Of a stretch of DNA of 64,000 nt, positions 27,632 to 36,987 are shown piece after piece. Source of the DNA: Flavobacterium microcysteis (GTDB lineage Bacteria > Bacteroidota > Bacteroidia > Flavobacteriales > Flavobacteriaceae); contig NZ_VFJE01000055.1 of NCBI RefSeq assembly GCF_006385255.1, positions 434,001 through 498,000 of the forward strand, written 5' to 3'. A model generated the notes under the pieces. It searched no databases. It was not told where the DNA came from and saw nothing but the letters and a program-made list of their open reading frames with translations. The stretch's first letter is position 1. Every line of letters starts with the position of its first letter. A program made the translations under genes and the position numbers.

Positions 27632-29444
27632 ATTCTTTGTGATTGTTGACGATTATTTTCTGGCTGAACTTCTGATTGTCGGAAGTTACAAGATCCACAA
27701 TATATACGCCTTTACTCAGGCCGCCGGTTGAAAATGGATATTTGTCGTGAGCACCCAGATTGTTTTTCTTGAAAATGCTTTTTCCTGTAATATCAAACAA
27801 AGTGACTGAACGTATGTCTGCCAGATTTGGATTTTGTAGCGTAAAAGTTTGTGCTGCGTTATCTTGAGTGATCCCAAAATTGCTCTTGGTCACTTCGCCT
27901 ACACCTAAAACAGCATTTACGAAAGTTACGAAGAAGCGGTCATTATAAATTCCTGTTGGCAGGGTTACTTGATAACTGCTGTTTTTTATATCGTGATAAG
28001 AATCGTTTGCTGCATCATACATATAAATCATTTGATCCGGATCAAAACTTGTCACTTCTGGCACATAAAATTTGATTGTTGCATTATTGGTTGCTTTTAC
28101 TCCTACAGGAATTCTTTTGCCGATATCAAAACTCGTTCCTTGAATTACATATTTGTTGTTGTCCAAGAAGAAATAAGCGTCATTTGGGAGATCGTCCTGA
28201 GCGATGCTTAAGGCGTCAATGCCCATATCGACACCATCTGTGGCTTCAGGGAGGAATACCAAAGCGATTTGTCGGGTAAATTCGTTATTCAGGATGATGT
28301 TGAGTTTGAATTGTGCTTCGGTAATTACTGTTTCGCTTTCAGTCGAGTTTGTTGTTTGACTAAGGTTTTTAGGTTTTGGTTTGTCCGGGCGTTCAAACTG
28401 TGATAGTGGGCCACTTTCTTTATAATACGAGCGGTGCGAATTTTTTAGGTTTACCGTACCATTCGAAGCGCCTTTGATCATGAAGCCTTGCCCAACGGGA
28501 GCGTATTTTCTTTCGATAACCAAACCGGATGATGTTCCTACACCATTTAGTGAGCCATCAGAATTATACGAGTTAAAAGTAGCGGGTACATAGATTCCAT
28601 TTGAGCCAAGACTAATAGGGGAATAGGCACCATAGCCGCCTTTGTAAAGTCCAACGTTGTGTGAATTGACGGTTTTGTCCTGTTCCCAATAGTAGGCAAT
28701 TCCTGTAGCAGCATTATTTGTTGCATCAAGAAGAAATGCATTGACATTTAGGGCAGACGGATATGGATTTCCAGTAAGTGTCAGGTTGTTAGCAGCAACG
28801 GTTACCGGGATGGTCCCATCGTTAGGTTTACCTCTGAAATCATAACGTTGTGCCCCAGTTCCGCCGGGATTGTTTTGTATGCCATTGGCTTCGACAATAA
28901 TTGCATCGCTACCCGAAGTTCCTTTCATAGAAAATCCTTCTCCTGGAGCTAAGGTAGAAGCGGCACCAACGTATATCCATTGCGAATAGGAAATGGAAGA
29001 CAAAAACTTATAAATCCATCGGGAAGATATAGCCAATGGATTGGCCGTACCGTTAGAATTGCTTGATGGAAGTATAGTTGCCGGAGTACTTGCTGTTGAA
29101 GTTGTTGGCCTGTGTATCATTGTAATTCCAAAATTTTCATTTCCTGTAGAGGCCGAAGCATTGCCTACAGGAGAACACCAATAGTTATAATCGAAATTAT
29201 CTGAGGTTCCTTCCTGGAAAACAGAAACTTTTCCTTGCCCTTTGTTTGTAGAAGCGGTTGTTGTTCCTTGCAACAGTTGGGACTCATTTCTCAGATAGAT
29301 ATTTCCGTTGTTCTGGAGATTAATGTCTTGTTTTACATACAAAACCTGATCTTTGGCATACATATAACTGTTTGTACTGACATAGAGCTGTGCCTGTACT
29401 GCCGATGATAACAGTAAGGGTAGTAGGTATAGGAGCTTTTTCAT
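27630..29444 (-). CDS. Large secreted protein with T9SS type A sorting domain
   Basis: About 604 residues starting at the ATG at 29444, which gives the signal peptide MKKLLYLLPLLLSSAVQAQ. The body contains many Ser/Thr/Asn-rich beta strands, including a segment GNASASTGNENFG and FDYNYWCSPVGN seen in large Bacteroidota secreted proteins. The last 80 residues form a T9SS type A sorting domain: NPNLADIRSVTLFDITGKSI, LSKGVYIVDL, FSQKIIVN. It is thus exported through the type IX system and released or anchored at the surface. Seventeen bases separate it from the upstream secreted protein gene; the two are probably one unit. Role unknown, possibly adhesion or surface coat. Confidence 0.85.
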   Translation of the reverse strand: MKKLLYLLPLLLSSAVQAQLYVSTNSYMYAKDQVLYVKQDINLQNNGNIYLRNESQLLQGTTTASTNKGQGKVSVFQEGTSDNFDYNYWCSPVGNASASTGNENFGITMIHRPTTSTASTPATILPSSNSNGTANPLAISSRWIYKFLSSISYSQWIYVGAASTLAPGEGFSMKGTSGSDAIIVEANGIQNNPGGTGAQRYDFRGKPNDGTIPVTVAANNLTLTGNPYPSALNVNAFLLDATNNAATGIAYYWEQDKTVNSHNVGLYKGGYGAYSPISLGSNGIYVPATFNSYNSDGSLNGVGTSSGLVIERKYAPVGQGFMIKGASNGTVNLKNSHRSYYKESGPLSQFERPDKPKPKNLSQTTNSTESETVITEAQFKLNIILNNEFTRQIALVFLPEATDGVDMGIDALSIAQDDLPNDAYFFLDNNKYVIQGTSFDIGKRIPVGVKATNNATIKFYVPEVTSFDPDQMIYMYDAANDSYHDIKNSSYQVTLPTGIYNDRFFVTFVNAVLGVGEVTKSNFGITQDNAAQTFTLQNPNLADIRSVTLFDITGKSIFKKNNLGAHDKYPFSTGGLSKGVYIVDLVTSDNQKFSQKIIVNNHKE

Positions 29445-29460
29445 GATTTTGGGATTTGGG

Positions 29461-30978
29461 TTATTTGACACTCATATTGAATGATCTTACCATAAAGGTT
29501 TGCGCTGTGGTACCAGTACCTTGATTAAGTCTTCTGATCCATAATTCTACAGAGTCTCCCGTATTGAGATAAACAGAGCCTTGTACTGGAAAAGACTGAA
29601 TATAACCTGCATTGGTATCAATTATAGTTTCTGTGGCTACTTGTGGATCGGTTCCTCCGGCAGCCGGTATTCTCATGATAAAAAAGGCGTATTCTGTATT
29701 GGTTACTCCCACAATATTTCCAAAAGATAGGGAACAAGTTACCTGAAACACTCTGCCTTTTTTACCGGAGTAGGTAATCCGATTGGTTTGAGCAGAGGTG
29801 GCTCTATAAAGATTAGAACTCAATCCTGCTGCAATGGTAAGTTTTACATTGGTTGCCAATGTTCCTACAGGAGTCTGGCTTTGTGCTGTTCCGGTTCTGT
29901 CGAGATAAACGGTTCCACTTGCTTGCGAATCACCTTCATTAGGAATACCTGTGCATCGCACTGACCAGCTATTATTGAAATTAAATCCGGTATAAGTTCC
30001 CACCGTATAAGGATTGATATATTTTCCGGTTGTCAGTGTTCCGGTAAAGACAACGGTTTCCATTACAGCATCGCCTGTAATGGTTGGATTAGCAGAAACG
30101 TCAAGTCCTATTTTTGTTCCGGTTACCTCGCTAAAACCGCCTTGTTTTGCGACTAACCCGAAAGTTCCCTGCAAGGTTTCATAAGTTCCGGAATTGTTCG
30201 AAAACCATCCGGCATTGCTAATCAGCAAACGGCTGATATCTTTATAAACGATTCCGGTCGTATTGTTGATATATTGTACGATGCTGGCAAACACCAGTGC
30301 AAAGTTTTCTAATTTTCCTACGTTGGCAGACGAGCTTATGATACAATCTCTGACAATCATACTTTGAGTTTGGGTTCCAGCTCCGATGGATCCGGTTCCG
30401 GTAATATTAAATACGTTTCCTGTGGTTGCCTGCAGTGTCACTACACGCATTGAACCGCCTGTTGTTCCTGTAAAGAGGTCACCAGAAGCCTTAACAAGTT
30501 TGTCTTCTGAAGAATCTTCACCTGCAATATAAGCATTATTTAATTCTATAGGCAGGTCTACATTAATTGTTCCGTTAATTTCATATAATGTAGTAGCATC
30601 CAGTAGGTATTTTGTATTTGAACCTGCTGTTTTTTCAGCTGCGAGTACGGTAGCCAACACATCTGTAGACCTGATGAGTTTGTATTTCAGTCTGCCGTCT
30701 TTACCGTTATTAATCTTTACCCATGTAGTATTGGGAGTGTCATAGAAATAAAATGATCCTAATGTAGTATCATACACCATCATCCCATTAGCAGGAGTTG
30801 TAATTGCCGTCCTTTGGGCTGTTGTCATTCTTGGAGTTATGAATCCCTGTGTGGTAGATTCGATATGAAGTGCGGCAGTTGGATCTGGCGAGACAGTTCC
30901 AATCCCAATTTGCGAATATCCGGTCATGCTTAGCAATAGCAAAAGCACCATCGGAATGGTTTTAGTAGTTATGGTCAT
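29461..30978 (-). CDS. Secreted surface protein, unknown function
   Basis: A 505-residue protein with signal peptide MTITTKTIPMVLLLLLSMTGYSQ. The N-terminus carries IGIGTVSPDPTAALHIEST and GFITPRMTTAQRTAI, a module frequent at the start of Bacteroidota surface proteins and phage tail-like collars (the text-like pattern PTAxLxIxSxxxGxLxPRxTxxQ). The remainder is Thr/Gly/Asn-rich with beta-strand spacing; I see no T9SS domain at its C-terminus. It precedes the T9SS-sorted gene and is probably co-transcribed. Likely an extracellular or outer-membrane-associated structural protein; no enzymatic motif seen. Confidence 0.7.
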   Translation of the reverse strand: MTITTKTIPMVLLLLLSMTGYSQIGIGTVSPDPTAALHIESTTQGFITPRMTTAQRTAITTPANGMMVYDTTLGSFYFYDTPNTTWVKINNGKDGRLKYKLIRSTDVLATVLAAEKTAGSNTKYLLDATTLYEINGTINVDLPIELNNAYIAGEDSSEDKLVKASGDLFTGTTGGSMRVVTLQATTGNVFNITGTGSIGAGTQTQSMIVRDCIISSSANVGKLENFALVFASIVQYINNTTGIVYKDISRLLISNAGWFSNNSGTYETLQGTFGLVAKQGGFSEVTGTKIGLDVSANPTITGDAVMETVVFTGTLTTGKYINPYTVGTYTGFNFNNSWSVRCTGIPNEGDSQASGTVYLDRTGTAQSQTPVGTLATNVKLTIAAGLSSNLYRATSAQTNRITYSGKKGRVFQVTCSLSFGNIVGVTNTEYAFFIMRIPAAGGTDPQVATETIIDTNAGYIQSFPVQGSVYLNTGDSVELWIRRLNQGTGTTAQTFMVRSFNMSVK

Positions 30979-31158
30979 AGCAATAGATTTGTAGGTATCT
31001 CAAATTTAAATAAAAATTATTGAAAAATTATTACAAAATGAATAATTAACAAATGAATATTGCTATATATGCTGGTTTTGCTGATAAAAAGATGAATTCT
31101 CGTTTAGTGATTTTTATAAAATATTTAATCTTTTAATGCGAAAAATAAGATGAATAAA

Positions 31159-31179
31159 AAAGACCCATTAAGGGCCTTT
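31159..31179 (-). terminator. Terminator after the alkylation-repair gene
   Basis: Stem AAAG-CCC/GGG-CTTT with one mismatch, followed on the minus strand by a T-run, 25 bases beyond the stop at 31204. Confidence 0.6.
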
Positions 31180-31203
31180 CGGAAAATTATAATAAGATTG
31201 CTT

Positions 31204-32304
31204 TTAGTCAAAAAGATGGAATACTTCGGGGCTATTTTCTACACCATTTACAATGAGAGAAAGCTTATGAAGACCAGGGTAAAATTTACGTGTCGTGATA
31301 GGTTTGAACGGCTGCTTTCTTTTGATGATTTCTTTCTGTCCTGAAAGGTAGGTTCTTTCACTTATTTTGAATACTTTCTTAGATAGTTGACCATTGGCTT
31401 TATTATAATATACGGCATATTCCAGACGAATGTGTTTGGATTCGGGATTAGTGTTTGCAACGGAAAATTCAAACTCAAGACTTTCCGGTAATTTTACGTT
31501 TGGTGTAATAATCCTAAAGCCGGAAATCTCAAGGCCTTTGCTGTCCAGTCCGTAATGGTTGAGTATTTCAGGATGTCCTTGTTTGAGTAATGTGCGGCTA
31601 CCATGTTTTATGATGGCATCGGTTTCTTTGCTGTGGCCTTTCCATTTTTGGGCTATAGTCAGTACAATATGCGGATGATCTTTAGCAATATCATTAAGAT
31701 TGTTAGCTACGCTACGGCGTACATATTCTGACGGATCATTTTTTAGATTTTCTAAAAGCGGCAATATGGCTTCCGGATTCTTTTTTAGTTCCGGCAAAGC
31801 CATTGCCCATGGAAGTCTCGGACGGCTTCCTTCGCTGGCCAATCTTCGTACTTTATGACTTTCGTGTAACGACCACTTTTCCATTTGTTGGATCATTTGG
31901 TTGCCGTACTTAATAATAAAAGGTCTTACGGCAAACTCACAGCTTATAAATTGAGTTACAAATTCGATAGATTTTACGGCATTATTATAATCATCCAGTC
32001 CATAGGTTTCGATATAATCCGGAAGAAATATGTAAGCCAGGCTGTCTTCTCCATGATGGTTTTTACGAAGCTGATGAATGGTCTTTTCTAAAATATCAGA
32101 AGCCTTGCCAAAATCATCTGGCATAAAATTGCGCATTATTTTTGTTGTATGGCGCATACGGTCTTTAAGTTCTTTTTGCGAAAACGAATCGTCGAAAATT
32201 TGAGCAATAAAGAGCTGTTTTTCAAAAGCAGGAACGGTTTTTACTAAAATATCGGCAAGCCTGTCATAAAAAATAGGAGAATAAATGTCTTTTAGGGCAC
32301 TCAT
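31204..32304 (-). CDS. DNA alkylation repair protein, AlkC-like
   Basis: A 366-residue HEAT-like-repeat protein of the AlkC/AlkD glycosylase superfamily, which excises cationic alkylated bases such as 3-methyladenine without base flipping. Key features are the HEAT-like helices with HKVRRLASEGSRPRLPWA and DPSEYVRRSVANNLNDIAKDHP. The C-terminal 100 residues (from about 265) are beta-rich (LEFEFSVANTN, IRLEYAVYYNKANG, HKLSLIVNGVE), matching the Ig-like domain known in AlkC but absent from AlkD, so I favour AlkC. It is followed by a terminator and preceded by a 13-base gap to the DUF1772-like gene. Confidence 0.85.
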   Translation of the reverse strand: MSALKDIYSPIFYDRLADILVKTVPAFEKQLFIAQIFDDSFSQKELKDRMRHTTKIMRNFMPDDFGKASDILEKTIHQLRKNHHGEDSLAYIFLPDYIETYGLDDYNNAVKSIEFVTQFISCEFAVRPFIIKYGNQMIQQMEKWSLHESHKVRRLASEGSRPRLPWAMALPELKKNPEAILPLLENLKNDPSEYVRRSVANNLNDIAKDHPHIVLTIAQKWKGHSKETDAIIKHGSRTLLKQGHPEILNHYGLDSKGLEISGFRIITPNVKLPESLEFEFSVANTNPESKHIRLEYAVYYNKANGQLSKKVFKISERTYLSGQKEIIKRKQPFKPITTRKFYPGLHKLSLIVNGVENSPEVFHLFD

Positions 32305-32317
32305 GGAAGTTGGTTAT

Positions 32318-32842
32318 TTATGGTGTAATTAATTCTGTAGTTTTTGATTGTATCGTAAGACTTATGATTACCAAAAGTAAAGAAATTACTGAAGCGATGG
32401 TTCGGATAGTATGGAGATTATTCCAGGGAATTTCGAAATTTTTACGGGCAAGGCTAATTTCCTCTATTGATGCGTTTTTTAAAGGAAATGCAGCGAGCGT
32501 ATCGTTCAATGGCACGTTCCCGAAAATGGTGACGCCAAAAGTACCGCAGGCATATAGGATAAAAGCAGCAAGTAAAAGCAGAAATTTTGGTGAATCCCAA
32601 GCCGTAAAATTAAAGAATAGGCTAACAGGGAAAAATAATAGCGTTCCCATAAAACTCAAAAAGAACAAAGGGTTTAAGATGGCCTTGTTAATGGCTTGCA
32701 TTGCTGCAATATATTCGGAATCTCCTAACTGATTTAACCCCGGATTTACGGAACAGGAGTAGCTGTAAAATAACCCTGCTATTAGGGCCAGCATCATAGT
32801 CGAAATGATTAAGGTAAGATCTGCCATAGTCGTTTTTTTCAT
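32318..32842 (-). CDS. DUF1772-like four-helix membrane protein
   Basis: About 174 residues with four membrane helices (about 9-28, 60-80, 90-110, 150-170) and the family segment GLFYSYSCSVNPGLNQLGDSEYIAAMQAINKAI, which is diagnostic for the DUF1772 group. Function unknown; in this group roles in stress or antibiotic tolerance have been proposed. I start at 32842 (MKKTT...); an ATG at 32827 is also possible. Upstream reading frame to 32923 would overlap the cytochrome gene and is not used. Confidence 0.8.
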   Translation of the reverse strand: MKKTTMADLTLIISTMMLALIAGLFYSYSCSVNPGLNQLGDSEYIAAMQAINKAILNPLFFLSFMGTLLFFPVSLFFNFTAWDSPKFLLLLAAFILYACGTFGVTIFGNVPLNDTLAAFPLKNASIEEISLARKNFEIPWNNLHTIRTIASVISLLLVIISLTIQSKTTELITP

Positions 32843-32853
32843 GATTTTCGTTT

Positions 32854-33150
32854 TTATTTTCGTAATGATTTTATGTAGGTTGCAACAGATTCTATTTCTG
32901 TTGATGATAGTTTTCTTTCCCAACGAGGCATACCTCTTCTGCCTTTAGAAATTACTGAAACCAGTTCCGTGTTTTCCAGACGGCTGATTTGAAGGTTTTT
33001 TGCTCCAAATAGTCCTTTTGTACCGTCGCTTCCGTGACATCTCTGGCATTTATGTTCAAAAATAGCTTTACCATTTTCTGAGGTATTGTTTTGAGCTTTG
33101 GTCACACAGGTACTCAGAATCAAGAGACAGGTGTATGCGAGTGTTTTCAT
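32854..33150 (-). CDS. Small periplasmic c-type cytochrome
   Basis: A 98-residue monohaem cytochrome c. The signal peptide is MKTLAYTCLLILSTCVTKAQ. The haem motif is Cys35-Gln-Arg-Cys38-His39, and Met74 in GRRGMPRWE is the probable sixth ligand. It resembles class I cytochromes of the cytochrome c6/cbb3-associated type. Could shuttle electrons between a quinol oxidase or dehydrogenase and an oxidase. It is next to the DUF1772-like gene (11-base gap) and the AraC-type regulator, but nothing shows a pathway. Confidence 0.85.
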   Translation of the reverse strand: MKTLAYTCLLILSTCVTKAQNNTSENGKAIFEHKCQRCHGSDGTKGLFGAKNLQISRLENTELVSVISKGRRGMPRWERKLSSTEIESVATYIKSLRK

Positions 33151-33194
33151 GTTTTTTCAGCAAAGTTGCTGAGAATCGCATAAAGAAAATAGAA

Positions 33195-34007
33195 TCAAAC
33201 CGACACGACAGGTTGTATGGCGAAATTATTTTCAAATTCTGACAGGTATAATTTCGGGGTTACACCTGTAAATTCCTTAAAAGTGCGTATGAAATGCGAC
33301 TGGTCTGAAAAACCATTTTCATAAGCAATGTCAGAAAGTTTGGTGAAATCATACGAATGAAGTTGTGTTAACGCAGAACGAAATTGACAAACTCTTGCAA
33401 AGAGGCGGGGAGATACACCAATAGAGTTTTCAAATTTTCTTTCGAACGTGCGTTCCGACATATCGAATTTTTTGTGCAAATCAGTTAAAAGGACTTTGCC
33501 GTTATAGCGGATGATTGCTTCTGTGGCGTGTTGCAAGATTGTGTTAGGATTATCTTTTGATGCAATCGAAGTAAGGAAATCTGAGATAAGTCTGATTTGA
33601 CTTTCAATGGAAGTTGTTTCAGATAATTTTTCCAGCAAAATAGGAGTTGCCTTTGGCTGCAACAATGAAATGTCCAAACAGGTTTCTGTGATTTCGCTGG
33701 CATTAATCTTAAAAAGCGAATTTAGTACATGAGGCTTTAGGTAAAAGATAATCTTAGTGAATTGTCCGAAAGAAAAAAGATTAATTGGTTTTATTGTCTG
33801 TCCGTAAAGGTAAAAACTACAAAGCTTTTCATTACAGGCATTTGTGAAAAAGCCACGGTCAGATTGGCTGAATATAATACCGGGACAACCATCGGCAAAA
33901 AAACGCAAGTAGCTTTCAGACTGTAAAGAATCGCCCGAGGTGATTACCTCGATATGTTTTACAAATGCCGATAGCTGTAATGTTGGAGCTATGGAATTAA
34001 AATTCAT
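33195..34007 (-). CDS. AraC-family transcriptional regulator
   Basis: About 270 residues, an unidentified N-terminal sensing half and a C-terminal AraC double HTH (ILQHATEAIIRYNGKVLLTDLHKKFDMSERTFERKFENSIG, then FTKLSDIAYENGFSDQSHFIRTFKEFTGVTPKLY). The frame runs upstream to 34037, but the ATG at 34007 is followed by a normal MNFNSIAPTLQLSAF start and has a -7 box 27 bases upstream. The N-terminal half resembles the DUF6597-type domain of Bacteroidota AraC regulators. Likely controls the cytochrome/DUF1772 genes or an unlinked target. Confidence 0.88.
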   Translation of the reverse strand: MNFNSIAPTLQLSAFVKHIEVITSGDSLQSESYLRFFADGCPGIIFSQSDRGFFTNACNEKLCSFYLYGQTIKPINLFSFGQFTKIIFYLKPHVLNSLFKINASEITETCLDISLLQPKATPILLEKLSETTSIESQIRLISDFLTSIASKDNPNTILQHATEAIIRYNGKVLLTDLHKKFDMSERTFERKFENSIGVSPRLFARVCQFRSALTQLHSYDFTKLSDIAYENGFSDQSHFIRTFKEFTGVTPKLYLSEFENNFAIQPVVSV

Positions 34008-34034
34008 GGCTGCTTCCGTCTTAATTGATTCACA

Positions 34035-34042
34035 CAAATATA
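34035..34042 (-). promoter_or_regulatory. -7 box (TATATTTG) for the AraC-type regulator
   Basis: TAnnTTTG match on the minus strand, 27 bases before the start at 34007. Confidence 0.5.
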
Positions 34043-34236
34043 CTAAATGTGTATTGTGTTTAGATAAAATAAAAATGTGAATTGTAACGACTTAAAAAGA
34101 AATTGAACTGCTCACTAATGGGAATTGCTATAGTATCATAGCAAATTATAATACTGAGTTAATCTTACGTCTCATGAAATCTGAGTATATTTACGTAAAG
34201 AAAATAGTATCATTAATTCCTTTAAAATTAGAATTT

Positions 34237-35874
34237 ATGGATAATAACAAAAGATCTTTTGAGGAATCTCTGGAGAGCCTTTTTATTGAAGAAAGTGCTA
34301 TTCCGGAACAATTCCGAATTGAAGAAATCCACCAAAAAGAATATCTGAGCAACGGAGAAATGAAGAAATGGGCTGGAGAAGTCCATGAAGTTTATTCGCC
34401 AATCTATACAAAAACAGCCAATGGGCTACAGCCCAAACTAATAGGTAGTTATCCCGTAGGAACGGAAAAAGAAGCACAGGCATCGCTTGAAGCTGCTGTT
34501 GAAGCGTATAATGATGGACGTGGGGAATGGCCGACGATGAGCGTATCAGAAAGAATACATCACGTGGAGTTGTTTACAGGTAAGATGATAGCCAAAAAAG
34601 AAATGGTTGTCAGGCTGATTATGTGGGAAATTGGAAAATCATATGCCGATTCAGTAAAAGAATTTGACAGAACAGTAGAATATATTTATGCGACAATCGA
34701 CTCGCTGAAAAACCTTGATAGGGATTCTTCACGCTTTGAAATTGCAGAAGGTATAGCGGCACAAATTCGCCGTTCTCCACTTGGAGTAGTACTTTGTATG
34801 GGACCATTTAATTATCCGTTAAATGAAACTTTTACAACTTTAATTCCTGCGCTGATTATGGGGAATACTATTCTGTTCAAACCACCTAAGTTTGGAACCT
34901 TGCTGCACTATCCTTTACAGGAAGCTTTTCAGGAAAGTTTTCCAAAAGGCGTTATCAATGTGATTTATGGTAGAGGAAGCGATATTATCCCTGGATTAAT
35001 GCACTCTGGAAAAATTAATGTGTTGACACTCATAGGTTCCAGTAAGGTTGCTAATGAGTTAAAAAAGCAACATCCTAAAGTAAACCGTCTTCGCGCAGTG
35101 TTAGGTCTTGATGCAAAAAATGCTTCAATTATTACTTCAAAAGCAGATATCGGCTTGGCTGTTAAAGAAACTATTACAGGTTCACTATCATTCAACGGAC
35201 AACGCTGTACGGCTTTGAAAATTGTATGGGTACATCGAAGTGTAGCCGACCAGTTTTTAAGCGAATTTAGCAAGGCTGTAAGCAATTTGAAATTTGGACT
35301 TCCTTGGGAAGATGGAGTGTCTTTGACGCCACTTCCTGAGCCTTATAAAATAGATTATTTAAATGATTGCATTAAGGATGCTGAAGAGCATGGTGCTAAA
35401 GTCGTGAATGAAAACGGAGGTGTTTCGAAAGCTTCTTTTTTCTATCCGGCTGTAGTTTATCCTGTAAATGAAAAAATGAAACTCTATCATGAAGAGCAAT
35501 TCGGGCCTATTATTCCGGTTGTTCCTTTTGATGATGTAGAAGAAGTAATCCAGTATCTGATAGATGCTCAATACGGACAGCAGGTAAGTATTTTTAGTAT
35601 GGATGCTTCTGAAGTAGGTTCGCTTATTGATCCGTTGGTCAATCAGGTTAGCCGTGTCAATATCAACAGTCAGTCGCAACGTGGACCGGATATTTTTCCG
35701 TTTACAGGAAGAAAAGACAGTGCGGAAGGTACTTTGTCTATTCCGGATGCCATTCGTTCGTTTTCGATCCGTTCATTAGTAGCATTTAAAATGAATGACG
35801 CGAATAAGGAATTGATTAATGAGATTGTGAATTCAGATAAATCTAATTTCCTAAGCACTAAATTTATCTTTTAG
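34237..35874 (+). CDS. Aldehyde dehydrogenase of the GapN-like group with substituted general base
   Basis: About 545 residues of the aldehyde dehydrogenase superfamily, closest by motifs to NADP-dependent non-phosphorylating glyceraldehyde-3-phosphate dehydrogenase: MGPFNYPLNETFTTLIPALIMGN (Asn192), GVINVIYGRG, SFNGQRCTALK with nucleophile Cys324, and HEEQFGPIIPVVPF. The general-base Glu of the usual LELGGK motif is replaced: here it reads LGLDAK (Gly290). The frame extends upstream to 34174, but I start at the ATG at 34237. If active it would make 3-phosphoglycerate and NADPH. The missing Glu leaves the mechanism open. Confidence 0.8.
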   Translation: MDNNKRSFEESLESLFIEESAIPEQFRIEEIHQKEYLSNGEMKKWAGEVHEVYSPIYTKTANGLQPKLIGSYPVGTEKEAQASLEAAVEAYNDGRGEWPTMSVSERIHHVELFTGKMIAKKEMVVRLIMWEIGKSYADSVKEFDRTVEYIYATIDSLKNLDRDSSRFEIAEGIAAQIRRSPLGVVLCMGPFNYPLNETFTTLIPALIMGNTILFKPPKFGTLLHYPLQEAFQESFPKGVINVIYGRGSDIIPGLMHSGKINVLTLIGSSKVANELKKQHPKVNRLRAVLGLDAKNASIITSKADIGLAVKETITGSLSFNGQRCTALKIVWVHRSVADQFLSEFSKAVSNLKFGLPWEDGVSLTPLPEPYKIDYLNDCIKDAEEHGAKVVNENGGVSKASFFYPAVVYPVNEKMKLYHEEQFGPIIPVVPFDDVEEVIQYLIDAQYGQQVSIFSMDASEVGSLIDPLVNQVSRVNINSQSQRGPDIFPFTGRKDSAEGTLSIPDAIRSFSIRSLVAFKMNDANKELINEIVNSDKSNFLSTKFIF

Positions 35875-35926
35875 CTTATAGTGGATAGTTGATAGTGGAT
35901 AGTTGATAGTCGAAAGTCTATAGTTG
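35875..35926. repeat. GATAGTTGATAG-type simple repeat
   Basis: Five or so spaced copies of the words GTGGATAGTTGATAG between gapN-like and cydB. The same word family appears in the island at 17062-17571. No gene is apparent. Confidence 0.7.
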
Positions 35927-35927
35927 A

Positions 35928-35953
35928 AAAGGTCTGCCTTGGGGTGGGCCTTT
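35928..35953 (+). terminator. Terminator of the aldehyde dehydrogenase gene
   Basis: Stem AAAGGTCT/GGGCCTTT (with wobble pairs) followed by T-run TTTTT on the plus strand. Its 3' side overlaps the cydB stop codon, and it could serve both converging genes. Confidence 0.6.
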
Positions 35954-36982
35954 TTAATTTTCTTCATTTTCAAGAATCTTGATCATCTTGAATGATTTCA
36001 GTAAATGGAATAGTCCTGGAAGGATTATCAACCCACCAATTATTAATGAAATGCCCAAAATGGTTATGGTGCTTTCAGGTGCCATATTATCCAATAAACT
36101 AATTTGTCCTGACTCTGTAATGATAAGGTTTGGAAAATGGGCTCCTACTGCTGCAGTAAGAATCAGTAAAACCTGTAATCCTGCTAAAAATCGGCACCAC
36201 ACGATTTTTCCTTTACGGATGCTTTTCCATAACGGAACAATCAATAATGCGGATAGTACTACTGCGCCAACTGCATAATAATTTTTAAGTACATCGAGGA
36301 CAAATTTGTTTTCTTCAAAATAAGCCACAGCAAGCGTTATAAAGCCCAAGATAACAACAACCCAAGTGGCTATTCCGGCTTTACGGATATACATTCTTCT
36401 TTCGTATTCTTTAGCCTCTCCAATTAGGAACGTGGCAGAAAGGAACACGCATAAAGCGCTGAAAAAGAAACCTGTCAGGATAGGAAATGGTTGCAGCCAG
36501 GGTTTTATATAGACCGAAGCAAAATCGGCATTGGGATGATTTTCAAGAAGAATGATTTTGCCGCTAATCAGGGCTCCATACGTCATGCCTAAGAAGATTG
36601 GTGTAACGAGACATGAAAATTCAAACATACGGTCGTACAGTAACTGCGATTTGTCTTTTACGGCATCATAATGGCGGAAGACAAAGGCAACACCACGAAG
36701 TGTAATTCCTAATAAAATTAAGGTCAGCGGAATGTGAAGGTAAATGATAATGATATTGTAAAACCCAGGAAAGGCAATCCAAAGGATTACGATTAGGATG
36801 ATAATCCAGATGTGATTGGCTTCCCATACCGGGCCCATGACGCTATACACTCTTTTTTTGATGGAATCTTGATGGTCTTTCGACGAAAACAATTCCAGTA
36901 TTCCGGCACCGAAATCAGCTCCACCCAACAAAACATAAAGGAAAAACGAAAACAATGTAAAAAATAAGACAACGTATAACAT
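35954..36982 (-). CDS. cydB: Cytochrome bd quinol oxidase subunit II
   Basis: A 342-residue, roughly nine-helix membrane protein that forms the cytochrome bd oxidase with CydA, reducing oxygen with quinol. Its N-terminus LYVVLFFTLFSFFLYVLLGGADFGAGILEL is characteristic, as is the VWEANHIWIIILIVILWIAFPGFYN segment. It starts five bases after the cydA stop, so the pair is one operon. High oxygen affinity of bd oxidases suggests use at low oxygen. No cydX-type small gene is seen behind it. Confidence 0.95.
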   Translation of the reverse strand: MLYVVLFFTLFSFFLYVLLGGADFGAGILELFSSKDHQDSIKKRVYSVMGPVWEANHIWIIILIVILWIAFPGFYNIIIIYLHIPLTLILLGITLRGVAFVFRHYDAVKDKSQLLYDRMFEFSCLVTPIFLGMTYGALISGKIILLENHPNADFASVYIKPWLQPFPILTGFFFSALCVFLSATFLIGEAKEYERRMYIRKAGIATWVVVILGFITLAVAYFEENKFVLDVLKNYYAVGAVVLSALLIVPLWKSIRKGKIVWCRFLAGLQVLLILTAAVGAHFPNLIITESGQISLLDNMAPESTITILGISLIIGGLIILPGLFHLLKSFKMIKILENEEN

Positions 36983-36987
36983 AATCT

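Noticed and set aside
35875..35926. GATAGTTGATAG repeats as a CRISPR array
   Set aside because: Words are short, adjacent and have no unique spacers; no cas genes in the window.
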